A stretch of DNA of 64,000 bases from Ichthyophis bannanicus (Eukaryota; Chordata; Amphibia; Gymnophiona; Ichthyophiidae): NCBI GenBank assembly GCA_033557465.1, contig CM066031.1:1672640800-1672704799 (forward strand). Direction: 5' to 3'. The notes beneath the pieces are model-generated. The model had not been told where the DNA came from and ran no database searches. It saw only the letters and a list, made by a program, of their open reading frames with translations. Position numbers and translations under genes: made by a program. Shown here in pieces: positions 1 to 11,564 of the stretch (within the stretch, counting starts at the first letter, position 1; every line of letters begins with the position of its first letter).

Positions 1-756
1 AAACTACCGTGTTTTAGTAAACATACCCCACAGTGAGATATTGATGAGCGCTATCAATCCCATAACAATCTTAAATCCAAGATATTTGCAATGATTTTTT
101 AAAACTGCTTCCCTTAAACCAGAGTAGGCAAAAACTAATGCATAGAAATAAAAATCTGATTTTTCAAAAATTTAAATTGTGTTTTAAAATTGTCTTCTTT
201 TGTAAGAAAATGAACCTACCTCAAAGATGGAATATAATTAGAAGACAGTAAACCTATTAATATGCTTGTTAACAGCAGTATATGAAGATAAAATGAGACC
301 TAATGAACTTTTAAGGGTGGTATACTTGCAAACACAGAGTCAACTCTTATCTTTCTCTCTAAAACAGCAAGGTCAAAGAAAGTCAACAAATAGCGGATGG
401 GGAAGGTTGGGAGGTGAGGCAAGGGACTAAGGATAGGAACAGAAAGGAAAACAAACTTCTGATTCCAAATGTACCCTCCATAGATGTTTGAGATCTACAG
501 AGAAAACTCTAAAAAGGAAAACCTAGCATGGCAAAAGCCCACAAGTGACCCATTTGGGAATATTTAATAAAGTTCCTGTATTGAGACAAAAAAAGCATGC
601 AAAATGCGAAACAGTGCAACAAAGAAATGCAAGCAGTGGTTCCCAAATGAAATGGCATCATGAGAACAACTCTGGCTTTTAAGATACTGAAGGGAGCATG
701 TCTGAACATGCAGGATCTTCATGTCAGGAAATATTCTTATGTCAAGCGATGCATAG
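1..756. other. Intronic DNA, no recognisable feature
   Basis: AT-rich, non-repetitive-looking sequence. Short ORFs here show no recognisable domain. It ends where the A+T-rich tail of an L2 LINE begins. Confidence 0.6.
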
Positions 757-2925
757 ATGTAGAATTTATTTATTTTATTTAACAGTTTTTATATACCATC
801 TTTCTACAATTCAAGACGGTTTACAGAGAACATAACACAGCAGTATATTTCAACTGATTACACAGAAACAAACATAACGAGGGTATAAGTGGTTAATATA
901 AGTAATTTTGTCCATGGGGAGTCTTCATGGACAAGAACGATTTACATGCTTATTTACAGAAGAGGTGGGGAGAGGTCAAAGGAGATGAATTGGATAGGGT
1001 GTTAGAGGGAGGGCTGAGCGGGAGAGGAAGGGTGTAGAGGGAGGGCTATGGTGATAGGGAAAAATGTTCCTGGAAGAGATGGATTTTTAGCTTCTTCCGG
1101 AACTCAGAGTGATCAGAGCAGTTCCGTAGTTCATATGGTAGGGCATTCCATAAAGAAGGGGCATAAAGGGAGAATGCCCGATTACAGGTAGTTTGATTGC
1201 ATTTTCTCTTGGTAGTTGGGATAGATAGAAGGTTTTTAGTGAAGGTGTGGCGTGTTCTATTGTTGTTGGAATTGGATAGGAGCGAGGAGAGGCATGGAGC
1301 CGACTCATTGGAGATGATTTTATGTATGAGAGTGATTACTTTGAATTTAACTCTGGATTGAATGGGGGAGCCAGTGGGGATCATGGAGGATTGGCGTTGT
1401 GTGATCGTCTAGGGTTATTTGTGATGAGACAAGCTATTGTGTTCTGTGCCATTTGGATAGGTTGAATGCTGTTCTTGGGAAGGCCATGATAGATGAGGTT
1501 ACAGTACTCAAGGGATGGGATGGTGAGAGCCTGGCAGACAGTGCGAAAGGAGTCAGGGTTTAGGAGAGGTTGGAGGTTCCAAAGAGTACGTAGTTTTGCA
1601 TATATTGTATTAGAGGTTCTTTTTATCTGTTCAGTGAATGTGAGATTCTGATCAAGGAAAAGACCAAGATATTTCACTTGATTTTTAATAGTGAGGGTGA
1701 GATCACCAAGAATAAGGATTGTTGGTGGAGTATAGGAAGTATTGGTAAATACTTGAAGAGCTTCGGTTTCAGATTGGTTAATTAGGAGATTATGATGCGA
1801 GAGCCAAGTCTTTAGGTTTGTAAGGCATTCGCTTATGTAGGTAAAGTTAGGGTTTGCTAAATTGAATGGAGTGAAGCAAATAATGTCATCCGCATATAAT
1901 TGGTAATGGATTCCATGGCTTTGGAAAATCTTGCTAACTGGTTGAAGGAAAATGTTGAATAGTACTGCGGATAAACTGGATCCTTGGGGGACTCCCTGTT
2001 TTAGGGTAAATGGTAGGGATGTGTCATTCCCTATGTGGACCTGTTGTGTCCTATTTTCTAAGTAAGAGTGGAACCACCTAAGTGTTGTGTCCCTCAGTCC
2101 TATTTCGTAGAGCTTGTCTAAGAGTTGGTGGTGGGGAAGGGAATCAAAGGCTGAAGATAAGTCGAGAAATATGAGAAGGCATCCTTGGGTGGGATTCTGG
2201 GTGCATAGGTACAATGAATCTAAGAGAGGCGCAAAAAGGGTTTCAACTCCATGGTTCTTTTTGAAGCCATGTTGGAATAGGTCAAGGGGAGTATGTTCAC
2301 CTATGAAATTCTGAAGTTGATTTTGGACTAGTTTTTCAGTTATCTTAGCAAGGAAGGGGATACTGGAGATGGGCCTGTAGGAAGTAGGTGAGGTGGGGTC
2401 AAGCTTTGATCCTTTTAGAATGGGACGGATTGTGGCGCATTTTAGAGGTGCTGGTATGGAGCCGGTCTGGAGGGAGGCTTGTACAATGTGAAGTATGTAA
2501 GGGCTAATGGAGCTACTTGTGGTCTTAAGACAAGAGACAGGGCAGGGGTCAAGGGCAGAAGTTGAAGCATTTAGATCTTTGATGACCTTGGTTATGTTTT
2601 TCAGGGTGAGGGGTTCAAAATCATTCCAGGTAATTGAGGGGGTGAGAGCGTGAGGTTGGATCTTGTGGTCATATATTGGTTGAGGGTTGGTTGCTGAGGG
2701 GGGTGGGAGGAATTTTGAGGTAAGGTGGTTGGCTATGGTTTTGGAAGTTATTTTTGGTGGCTGGTCCTGATGTAGGGGTTCACTTATTAAGGATTTGGCA
2801 ATGGAAAAGATTTCTCTGGGTTTATTGAGAGAACACTGGGTCATATTTTCATTGTATTCTCTTTTGTGGCTTAGGGTTTCGGAGCAGTAAGCTCGGAGTT
2901 TTCTTGTATAGATCATATGTATAAA
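757..2925 (-). mobile_element. 5'-truncated L2-type LINE (L2-a)
   Basis: On the minus strand this reads RT, then the LINE C-terminal domain, then a 3' UTR ending near 757-790 in a GTAAACCGTCTTGAA...GGTATATAAA-type tail with an ATTT-rich run. That is the usual 3' signature of L2-like LINEs and of SINEs that borrow it. The endonuclease half is absent. The 5' edge lies against the left end of DIRS-1. Confidence 0.8.
1046..2916 (-). pseudogene. L2-type LINE ORF2 remnant: reverse transcriptase and C-terminal domain
   Basis: The first reading frame (511 codons, 2916 to 1381) holds a non-LTR reverse transcriptase. Visible motifs are FLDLSSAFDSLPH (motif A), QGVPQGSSLS (motif B), YADDIICF (the catalytic YADD) and KYLGLFLDQNL. 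A second frame (1384-1046) continues with the L2/CR1-type C-terminal domain, NRAFSLYAPSLWNALP. The two are out of frame around 1381-1390, so the protein is broken. The N-terminal apurinic endonuclease found in full-length family members (compare the copy at 47871-50924) is missing, as expected from 5' truncation during target-primed reverse transcription. The element is not expected to move on its own. Confidence 0.85.
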
Positions 2926-3312
2926 GCGTAGTTACTCACCTGTAACAGGTGTTCTCCAAGGACAGCAGGAATCAGTCCTCACTTAAGGGTGACATCGGCA
3001 CCGACAGAGCCCGCATGGAACAATTCTCCAGCTTTCAAAGAAAGCATAGTTACTCACCTGTAACAGGTGATCTCCTGGAACAGCAGGAATTTAGTCTTCA
3101 CATATCGGTATCGTCGGTACTGATGGAGCCTGTGCGGGAACGCTCCCCAGCGTCCAACAGGAAAGCTTTTGGAAGCAGCCCACAGCACCTGCGTGCTGCC
3201 TTCCCACCTTTCCCAACTGTCCCTCTCCAGTTGAGTTTAAAGCTGAGACAAAGAAAGAGGGAAAGAGAGAAAGAGAGACAGAGATACAACTCCTAGGGGA
3301 GGTGGGTGGGTT

Positions 3313-3411
3313 GTGAAGACTAAATTCCTGCTGTTCCCGGAGATCACCTGTTACAGGTGAGTAACTATGCTATCTCCAGGAACAAGCAGGAATGTAGCCT
3401 TCACATATGGG
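3313..3411 (-). repeat. ICR of DIRS-2
   Basis: The reverse complement of the left end (CACCTGTTACAGGTGAG, then TAACTATGC) is joined to the reverse complement of the right end (TATCTCCAGGAACAAGCAGG). With the left ITR at 3046-3330 it makes an inverted pair around roughly 210 bp. Confidence 0.85.
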
Positions 3412-3529
3412 GACTCTCTAGCTGCAGATGCCAGGGAGAAGACCCCAGAAGTTGTGTGCCCCTGTGAAAGGGCTCCACTTCCCCCCATGGATCTCTGGCA
3501 TCCTACCAGGGATGGTGGGTTGGAGTTGA

Positions 3530-4591
3530 TTAAGTATGGAACAGGTGTTGAAGACCAGCCTGACCAAACAAGGCATCCCGGCGGGAGTCCTTGTCTAAGC
3601 AGTAATGGGCTGTGAAGGCATGAACCGAAGTCCAAGTAGCTGCTAGACAGATGTCGTCGATAGACACAGAGTGAAGATGAACCATAGAGGCTGCCATGGC
3701 TCTCACACTGTGAGCTGTGACATGGCCTTCAAGAGGAAGGTTCTTACTCTCATAGGCAAAAGATATACACTGTGCAATACAGTTGGACAGTATTCTTTTG
3801 GAGACTGGAAATCCCAAATGACTAGGATCAAAAGCAACTAAGAGTTGAGAGGACTTTCTATGTTGCTGTGTACTTTGCAAATAAAAGGCTAAAGCCCTTT
3901 TACAGTCCAAAATATGAAGATTCCTTTCTGCATTTGAGGCGTGAGGCCTTGGGAAGAATACATTATTTAAATGAAAAGGTGACACCACCTTTGGCATAAA
4001 GTGTGGATGAGTCCTAAGGACTACCTTATCATGATGGAACCTTGCATAAGGAGGATCAGCCACCAACGCTTGCAATTCACTGATGCGACGTGCTGATGTG
4101 ATTACATTAAGAAAGATGACCTTCAAGAAGAAGTAGCTAATGGCTCGAAAGGCGGCTTCATGAGCTGCCCAAGAACCAGATTTAAGTCCCATGCCACCGG
4201 TGGTGGCTTAATGGGAGGCTTAGTTAAAAGAAGGCCTCTCATAAATCTCGCTATGAGAGGATGAGAGGAAATAGGTTGTCTATTTATAGGCTTGAAAGAA
4301 GCTGCAATAGCACTCAAATGAACTCTCACTGAATTGGTCTTAAGTCCTGCATTAGATAAAATGAAGGAGATACTCCAGTAATGATTCTAGAGATATCGCA
4401 AGAGGGTTAAGACCCTTCTGCGAGCACCATATGGTAAACCTTTTCCACTTGAATGCATAAGAGCGTCTTGTGGAAGGCTTCCTGGAAGCATAAAGGATAT
4501 CCTTTACCTGTTGAGAAAGTTTAAGACCGTGAAGTTCTAGGCTTTCAGCATCCAGGCCCTGAGATGCAGAGATTGGGGATTGGGATGTCAC
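3530..4591 (-). pseudogene. DIRS-2 tyrosine recombinase remnant
   Basis: Three consecutive frames (4591-4352, 4329-4123, 4192-3530) together cover a YR. The core-binding domain begins STRRSYAFKWKRFTIW. The catalytic domain keeps TSARRISELQAL (box I Arg), HSVRAM (HxxR) and TWTSVHAFTAHYCL (nucleophilic Tyr). All four visible catalytic positions survive, but frameshifts near 4150-4350 split the protein. It differs from the DIRS-3 copy mainly by scattered substitutions, so both belong to one family. Confidence 0.82.
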
Positions 4592-4606
4592 AGCATCCCG
4601 TCCTCC

Positions 4607-5344
4607 TCAGAAAGGAGATTTGGAGCAGATCCTAACTCCAGAGTCGGAGCTTGAGAGAGATGTAGTAGCAGAGGGTACCACATTTGCCGTGGCCTCTGGC
4701 GGGGTTCGAATGAGCCAGTCGTCTAAGTAAGGGAAGACGAATATTCCCAGGGTGCAGAGAAATGCTGCCACCACAGCCATGCATTTTGTGAACACCCTTG
4801 GTGCAAAGGCCAGACCAAATGGAAGAACCCTGTATTGGCAGCGCTTCCCTTGAAACAGAAAGCGAAGGAACTTTCGATGAGTTGGATGGATGAGAACATG
4901 AGTGCACGCATCCTTGAGATCTAGAGAACAAAGCCAATCCTGACACTAAAGGTATGGCAGCAGAGTTCCTAGAGAAATCATGTTGAACTTCTCTTTGAAC
5001 AGGAATTTGTTCAATTCTCTGAGGTCTAAAATGGGTCTGTGTCCTGTTTTCTTTGGAATAAGGAAATAGGGGGAGTAAAACCCTGTACCCCGTTGGGGAA
5101 TGGGTACCTCTTTTATTGCCCCTTGGGCAAGAAGCACAGTGACCTCTTGACCTAACTGGTCACTGAGAGAGGTCTGAGAATTGAACTGTCTTACCATTGT
5201 AGGAGGGGGCATGCTGAGGAAATGAAGCTTGTACCCCTCTCTTACAATAGACAGAGTCCAATTTTCTGCTGTTATATGACTGCATCTGGGGGCAAAATGA
5301 CATAACCTTAGAAACATAGAAATATGACGACAGAAAAAGACCAC
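4607..5344 (-). pseudogene. DIRS-2 reverse transcriptase remnant
   Basis: The 5344-4946 frame gives the N-terminal RT block (YFLIPKKTGHRPILDLREL, NKFLFKEKFNMISLGTLLPYL). The overlapping 4795-4607 frame gives IFVFPYLDDWLIR, containing the catalytic YLDD. The rest of the RT and all RNase H are deleted, because the sequence passes from just after YLDDW to the end of the post-RH region near 4600. DIRS-3 at 8500-10150 shows what is missing. Confidence 0.8.
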
Positions 5345-6446
5345 ATGGCCTATCTAGTCTGTCCCTTCCATAACAACTACAGCAGTCCCCTTTTTACCTT
5401 TAGAGATCCTCTGTTTGTCCCATGCTTTTTTGAATTCAGTTACTGTCCTCATCTCTACCACCTCCACTGGGAGACTATTCCACGGATCCACTACTCTTTC
5501 CGTAAAGAAATATTTCTGCATATCACTCCTGAATCCATCTCCCTTCACCCTCATCCCATGTCCCCTCGTAGCAGAACTTGCTTTCAATTGAAAGAGGCTC
5601 TCTCCCTGAACATTTATGCCACGGAGGTATTTAAACATCTCAATCTTATCACCTCTATCCCGCCTTTCCTCTAAGGTTGTACATATTAAGATCCTTCAGT
5701 CTGTCCTCATATGCTTTATAATGAAGACCACTAATCATTTTAGTAGCCACCCTCTGCACCGACTCCATCCTGTTCACATCCTTTTGAAGGTGCGGTCTCC
5801 AGAATTGCACACTATACTCCAAATGAGGTCACACCAAAGACTTATACAGAGGCATTATCACCTCCTTTTTTCTACTAGCCATTCCTCTCTGTATGCACCC
5901 AAGCATCCTTCTAGCTTTTGCCGTCACCTTTTCTACCTGTTTAGCTACTTTAAGATCATCAGACACAGCCACGCCTAGGTCCCGCTCTTCTTTAGTGGAC
6001 AAAAGTACTTCACCCCCTAATACTATATTGCTCCCTTGGACTGCTGCAGCCCAAATGCATGACCTTACATTTTTTAACATTAAATCCCAGCTGCCGAATT
6101 CTAGACCATTCTTCAAGCTTAGCTAGATCCCTCCTCATGTTATCTAGCCCTTCCTGGGTGTCTAACTCTATTGCAGATTTTGGTATCATCCGCAAAGAGG
6201 CAAACCTTATCTGAAAGCCCTTCCGCTATATCACTAACAAAGATGTTAAAAAGAAATCGGACCAAGGACAGATCCCTGGGGCACACCACTGATAACATCC
6301 TTCTTCTCAGAATGAGCTCCATTTACTTGTACTCTTTGTCGCCACCCACCCAACCAATTTCTAACCCAAGCAGTAACTTTAGGGTCCATCCCTAGGGTGC
6401 TCAGTTTGTTTATAAGTCGCCTGTGAGGAACAGTGTCAAAGGCTTT
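5310..6446 (-). mobile_element. CR1-like LINE, 5'-truncated, inserted in DIRS-2
   Basis: The sequence ACCTT at 5305-5309 and again at 6447-6451 flanks the insertion and looks like a short target duplication; DIRS-3 at about 10145 shows the uninterrupted site. On the minus strand the element runs from mid-RT to a 3' end made of ATGTTTCT-like octamer units (CATATTTCTATGTTTC), typical of CR1. No intact ORF. Confidence 0.85.
5354..6322 (-). pseudogene. CR1-like LINE ORF2 remnant (RT tail and C-terminal domain)
   Basis: Pieces in three frames are visible. 6322-6140 contains LFNIFVSDIAEGL and VCLFADDTKI, the RT catalytic FADD. 6116-5829 contains STKEERDLGVAVSDDLK, the usual segment after the RT. 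5638-5354 contains ASSATRGHGMRVKGD and YFFTERVVDPWNSLP, the CR1 C-terminal domain. Frameshifts separate all three. The same 3' domain recurs at 22965-23335 (minus) and 32860-33060 (plus), so this CR1 subfamily was inserted at least three times in the window. Confidence 0.85.
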
Positions 6447-6448
6447 AC

Positions 6449-7005
6449 CTTCCTGTGATGGTGGAGGGTTCTGGGGCGTTCAGGGCCAGGAAGGCAAAGT
6501 TCTCTAGATAGGAGTCAAAGCCCCTGTGGAGGCTGAGTTTGCTGAGCCAGTTGAGGCTTAGCTACTTTTGTCTTTCTTTGCCTAGGTTGTTGCTGCTGTC
6601 CCTTTTGGGAAGACTGACCTAAATGATGCCCCTGCTGGGTATAGGAGGGATAAAACTTTTTATTCTTATTGAAGAATGGTTTCTTATAGGATTCTTTCCG
6701 TGCAGGATCAGCTGTAGATTTAGACAATCTATCCAAAGTGATATTGTCAGCATCTATCTCATTAACTTTTTCCTGCCAATTCTTGCCAAGAGATTCTCTC
6801 CTGTGCAAGGAATATTCCCTAGTTTATCCTGCACCCAAATTTCCAAATCAGATGCCTGGAGCCAGGCAATCCTACGTGCACCTATGGCAATGGCAGAGGT
6901 TCTGCTTATGCACTCAAAGGCTGCACGATTCACAAACTTGGAAACATCCTGGGCATGTTTGACAAGGATGAGATAATCCTGGGCATGTTTGACAAGGGTG
7001 AGATA
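6449..7005 (-). pseudogene. DIRS-2 gag C-terminal remnant
   Basis: The 7020-6754 frame reads VSKFVNRAAFECISRTSAIA, IGARRIAWLQASDLEIWVQ and PCTGENL. The 6808-6515 frame continues into a basic, Gln/Pro-rich tail. Both match the DIRS-3 gag at 21205-21560. A 29-bp direct repeat (GGGCATGTTTGACAAGG units at ~6950 and ~6980) sits just before the abrupt switch into DIRS-3 sequence. Confidence 0.78.
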
Positions 7006-7043
7006 GACAGAGAGATACAACTCCTAGGGGAGGTGGGTGGGTT

Positions 7044-7142
7044 GTCAAGACTAAATTCCTGCTGTTCCCGGAGATCACCTGTTACAGGTGAGTAACTATG
7101 CTATCTCCAGGAACAAGCAGGAATGTAGTCTTCACATATGGG
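7044..7142 (-). repeat. ICR of DIRS-3
   Basis: The sequence is nearly identical to the DIRS-2 ICR (CACCTGTTACAGGTGAG, TAACTATGCTATCTCCAGG). Its presence without an adjacent left ITR shows the terminus was lost after insertion. Confidence 0.82.
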
Positions 7143-7154
7143 GACTCCCTAGCT

Positions 7155-8628
7155 TTAGATGCCAGGGAGAGACCTCAGAAGTTGTGTGTCCCTGTGAAGG
7201 GCTCCACTTCCCCCCATGGATCTCTGGCATCCAACCAGGGATGGTGGGTAGGAGTTGATTAGGTATGAACAGGTGTTGGAGAACAGCCTGACCAAACAAG
7301 GCATCCTGGGGGAGTCCTTGTCCAAGCAGTAATGGGCTGTGAAGGTATGAACCGAGACCCAAGTGGCTGCTCGACAGATGTCGTCGATAGACACAGAGTG
7401 TAGATGAGCCATTGAAGCTGCCATGGCTCTCACATTGTGAGCTGTGACATGGCCCTCCAGAGGAAGGTTCTTACTCTGATTGGCAAAAGAAATACACTGT
7501 GCAATCCAGTTGGACAGTGTTCTCTTGGAGACTGGAAGTCCCAAATGAGAAGGATCAAAAACAACAAAGAGTTATGAGGACTTTCTATGTTGCTGTGTTC
7601 TTTGCAAGTAAAAGGCTAAAGCTCTTTTACAGTCCAAAGTATGAAGATTCCTTTCTGCATTAGATGCATGAGGTCTTGGAAAGAACACAGGCAAGTAGAC
7701 TGCTTGATTAAGATGAAAAGGCGAGACCACCTTTGGCATAAAGTGTGGATGAGTCCTAAGTACTCCCTTGTCATGATGAAACCTTGTATAAGGTGGGTCA
7801 GCTACTAGTGCTTGCAACTCACTGATGCGGCATGCTGATGTGATTGCAATGAGAAAGATAACTTTCCAAGAAAGGAATTTTAATGAGGTAGTAGCTAAGG
7901 GTTCGAAGGGTGGCTTCATGAGCTGACCAAGAACCAGATTTAAGTCCCATGCCACCGGTGGTGGCCTAATGGGAGGCTTAGTTAGAAGTCCTCTCATAAA
8001 TCTTGCTATAAGAGGATGGGAGGAGATAGGTTGTACCTTTTAGAGGCTTGAGAGAAGCTGCAATAGCACTCAAATGGACTCTTACTGAGTTAGTTTTAAG
8101 TCCTGCATTGGGTAAATGAAGGAGATACTCCAGTAATGATTCCAGAGGTATCGCAAGGGGGTTAAGACCCTTCTGCAAACACCATATGGTAAACCTCTTC
8201 CACTTGAAAGCATAAGAGCGTCTTGTGGAAGGCTTCCTGGAAGCATGAAGGACATCCTTTACTTGCTGAGAGAGGTTAAGATCTTGAAGATCTAGGCCTT
8301 CAGTAACCAAGCTCTGAGGTGCAGAGACTGGGGATTGGGATGCCATAACATTCCATCCTCCTGAGACAGGAGATCTGGAGCAGATCCTAACTCCAGAGAG
8401 GGAGCTTGAGAGAGATGTAGAAGCAGAGGGTACCACACTTGCCATGGCCAATGTGGAGCTATGAGGATCATATGCCCTCTGTTTCTTTGAAGCTTGAATA
8501 GGGTTTTGGGAATTAGGGGAATGGGTGGAAAGGCATAAAGGAAGTCTTGACCCCAGTGAAGGAGGAAAGCATCCCTGGCCAGAGAGCCCTGAGCCGGAAT
8601 TCTGAACAGAACCGGGGAAGTTTGGCAT
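7155..8628 (-). pseudogene. DIRS-3 tyrosine recombinase remnant
   Basis: The frame 8628-7978 holds the N-terminal and core-binding part (QQVKDVLHASRKPSTRRSYA, FKWKRFTIWCLQKGLNPLAI, LEYLLHLPNAGLKTNSVRVH). Frames 7997-7572 and 7544-7155 hold the catalytic domain: TSACRISELQAL, HNVRAM, DICRAATW, TFTAHYCLDKDS. The Arg, HxxR and Tyr positions are present. One frameshift near 7980 and another near 7560 break the chain. It is the most complete beta-family YR in the window. Confidence 0.83.
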
Positions 8629-10200
8629 TCAATGGACTTGCAAAGAGGTCTATGTCCGCGGTTCCCCAAATTTGAAAGATCTTGGCCACCTGATCTGCAT
8701 GTAGAGACCATTCGTGTGGAAGCAGAACTCCACTGAGTCTGTCTGCCCAAGAGTTTTGTATGCCTGGGAGGTACACTGCCAGGAGATGAATCTATTGCTC
8801 TCTGGCGAGGGCCCATAGTCGCAAAGCTTTGTTGCAAAGTGACAGAAAGCCTGTTCCCCCCTGCTTGTTCACATAGAACATGGCTACCTGATTATCCGTC
8901 TGAATGAGGACTGTCTTGTAGCTGAGCAGGGTATGGAACACTCGAAGAGCAAGGAAGATTGCTCTGAGCTCTAAGAGACTGACATGCAGATGAGTCTCCT
9001 GTGGAGTCCAGGTGCCTTGGGTGGAGAGGTCTTGTAGATGAGCTCCCCAACCCATTGGTGAAGCATCTGTTGTGAGAGTTGCCTGGGGTAAGGGTTGTTG
9101 AAAAGGGGACCCAGCAACAGGTTCTGAGTGGACTGCCACCATTGGAGGGACAAAATAAGGCGACTTGTGTTTGCTATTTTGTCTAACAGGCACCCTGATG
9201 CCTGGGTCCATTGGGTGGATAAAGTCCACTGGGCTGCTCTCATATGGAGGCGAGCATAAGGAACCACATGCACTGTAGATGCCATGTGGCCTAGTTGTTG
9301 TAGCATTTCTCGGGCAGTGAGATGAGGTTTTAGCACTGCTTGAGAAGCTATTTGCACCATGCGAAGGCAACGGGCCTGGGGAAGATAGACCCTTGCCTTT
9401 TTGGTATCCAGCAAAGCTCCTAGGTATTCTAGAGACTGAGTGGGAGTTAGACTGGATTTTGGGATGTTTATGACTAGACCCAAATACTGAAGGATACGCA
9501 TTTTGCAAGATAGAGAAGCTCTGTCCTCTGGCTCTGATGGGGCTCGAATGAGCCAGTCGTCTAAGTAGGGGAAGACGAATATGCCTAGAGTACGGAGAAA
9601 TGCTGCTACCACAGCCATGCATTTGGTGAACACCCTTGGAGCTGAGGCCAGGCCAAAGGGAAGCACCCTGTATTGGTAGTGCTTTCCCTGAAAAAGGAAC
9701 CGAAGGAACTTTCTGTGAGTTGGATGGATGAGAACATGGGTGTATGTATCCTTGAGATCTAGAGAACAAAGCCAGTCCTGACTCTGAAGGTATGGCAGCA
9801 GAATTCCTAGAGAAATCATCTTGAATTTCTCCTTGAATAGGAATTTGTTCAATTCTCTGAGGTCCAAAATAGGTCTGTATCCCCCTGTTTTCTTTGGGAT
9901 AAGGAAATAGGGGGAGTAACACCCTGTACCCTGTTGATGAATGGGTACTTCTTCTATTGCCCCTTGGGCAAGAAGTGTGGTGACCTCTTGATCTAACAGG
10001 CTGATGAGAGAGGTCTGAGAATTGAACTGTTTTACTATTGTGGAAGGGGGCATGCTCAAGAAATGAAGCTTGTACCCCTCTTTTATGATGGAGAGTGTCC
10101 AATGCTCTGCTGTTATCTGCCCCCATCTTGGGGCAAAGTGACATAACCTTCCTGGAACGGTGGAAGGCTCTGGTCCATTTAGAGCCAGGAAGGCTAAGTT
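8513..10200 (-). pseudogene. DIRS-3 RT-RNase H(-MT) remnant
   Basis: One frame (10566-8971; its first ~120 codons run through DIRS-4 DNA by chance and gag tail) contains an uninterrupted RT: KKTGGYRPILDLRELNKF, DWLCSLDLKDTYTHVLIHP, YRVLPFGLASAPRVF and FVFPYLDDWLIRAPS. It shifts near 9080 into the 10144-8792 frame, which contains RNase H (LTTDASPMGWGAHL, LLELRAIFLALRVF, VLIQTDNQVAMFYVNKQGG). The 8776-8513 frame adds MYLPGIQNSWADRLSG and DIDLFASPLNAKLPRF. RT-RH is therefore disrupted by at least two frameshifts but is otherwise nearly full length. Confidence 0.85.
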
Positions 10201-10589
10201 ATCTAGATGCAAGTCAAAGGCCTTGTGGAGGCTGAGACTGCTGAGGCGGTTGAGGCTTAGCAGTCTTTGCTTGGATGGTTGCTGACCCTTCCGGACAGGT
10301 TGACCTGCACAGCGTCCCTGCTGGGAAAGCACAGTAACAGGTGATCTCTGGGAACAGCATGAATAAATCTTCACATATGGGTACATTGGTAACGACGGAG
10401 CCTGCACGGGAATGCTCCCCAGCATCCAATCAGAAAGCTTTTGGGAGCATCCCTCGCACCTGCGCACTGACTTCCCGCCTTTTCCACTTCTTCTCCTCAG
10501 TTGGGTTTCATAGCTGAGACAAAGGAGAGAAAGAGCAAAGGAAGATAGATAGATAAATAGATACAACTCCTAGGGGAGGTGGGTGGGTT

Positions 10590-10686
10590 GTGAAGACTTA
10601 TTCCTGCTGTTCCCAGAGATCACCTGTTACAGGTAAGTAACTGTGCTATCTCCAGGAACAAGCAGGAATGAGTCTTCACATATGGG
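10590..10686 (-). repeat. ICR of DIRS-4
   Basis: This is the reverse complement of both termini joined (CACCTGTTACAGGTAAG, CTATCTCCAGGAACAAGC), with small changes from the DIRS-2 and DIRS-3 ICRs. It keeps the 11 bp missing from its own left end, so the terminal deletion happened after, or independently of, the last replication. Confidence 0.82.
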
Positions 10687-10689
10687 GAC

Positions 10690-11292
10690 TCCCTAGCTAT
10701 AGATGCCAGGGGGAGATCCCATAAAATGCGTGACCCTGGATCAGGAGTGCATTTTCCACACAGGAATCTCCGGCATCCCATGAGGGATGGAGGGTAGGAG
10801 TTGAGAGAGAGGAGCTGTAAGGAAAAAACGGCGAACCTAAGGACTACAGAAGAGGAGTCCTTGGTATGTATGATAAGTATCATTAAAATTATTTAATGAA
10901 CAATTATAATATGGAGCTTACCTACTGGATTGTAGGAAGTAGAGAGCGGGATGGAGTCTACTGGATATGCAGTAGCGGAATCCTCAAGGTGACCTCACAG
11001 CAGTGAGGATGAAGGTCCAAACCTGGAATTAGCAGGAGACCCAGGTGTCAACTGGGGCAGGATAAGAACGGCAGGTCTTCAACGGAAAGCTTTATGGGAA
11101 AAGCTGAAAATTATTTTAGGTACAGAGTCATTAACATTGAGGACTAAAAGAAGAAGACTGACCGATTTGGACAACTAGCCCAGTCCTAGAGGGAAGGAGG
11201 GGTATGGAAAGAAGCCCGTATTCTCAAGGAGAACAGCTGTGTACTCAGAAGTAATGAAGATGTACACTGTCTTTCCTAGCTGGTGAGAGATA
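10690..11292 (-). other. DIRS-4 non-coding interior, left part
   Basis: This sits where other beta copies carry the YR C-terminus. The first ~100 bp still match the beta-family 3' region (GGGGACTCCCTAGC). The rest has no YR motif that I can read in any frame. It ends at the DIRS-5 insertion. Confidence 0.6.
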
Positions 11293-11480
11293 GCGTAGTT
11301 ACTCACCTGTAACAGGTGTTCTCCAGGAGCAGCAGGAATCAGTCCTCACTTATGGGTGACGTCGGCGCCGACGGAGCCCTCGCGGAGCAATTTTCCCCAG
11401 CTTTCAAAGAAAGCCTTTGGGAATTGCAGCGCGCATGCGCGGTCCTCTTCCCGCCCAAGGGTGCCATCTTAGCCAGTCAG
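11293..11480 (-). repeat. Left ITR of DIRS-5 with 27-nt extension
   Basis: It begins GCGTAGTTACTCACCTG, with the dyad CACCTGTAACAGGTG inside the extension. It then enters the part shared with the right ITR (TTCTCCAGGA...TCAGTCCTCAC through GGTGCCATCTTAGCCA). Confidence 0.92.
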
Positions 11481-11564
11481 ATGACATAGCTAAAAAAGAC
11501 AGCATAAAAATTTGCAAAAAAACTAAAGCAGATGATTGCAACTCCAAGGGGAGGAGGGAGGGTT

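Noticed and set aside
10430..10566. N-terminal extension of the long DIRS-3 RT frame (from 10566) as a real protein leader
   Set aside because: That part is translated from DIRS-4 ITR sequence across the insertion boundary at 10330, so it is an accidental fusion.
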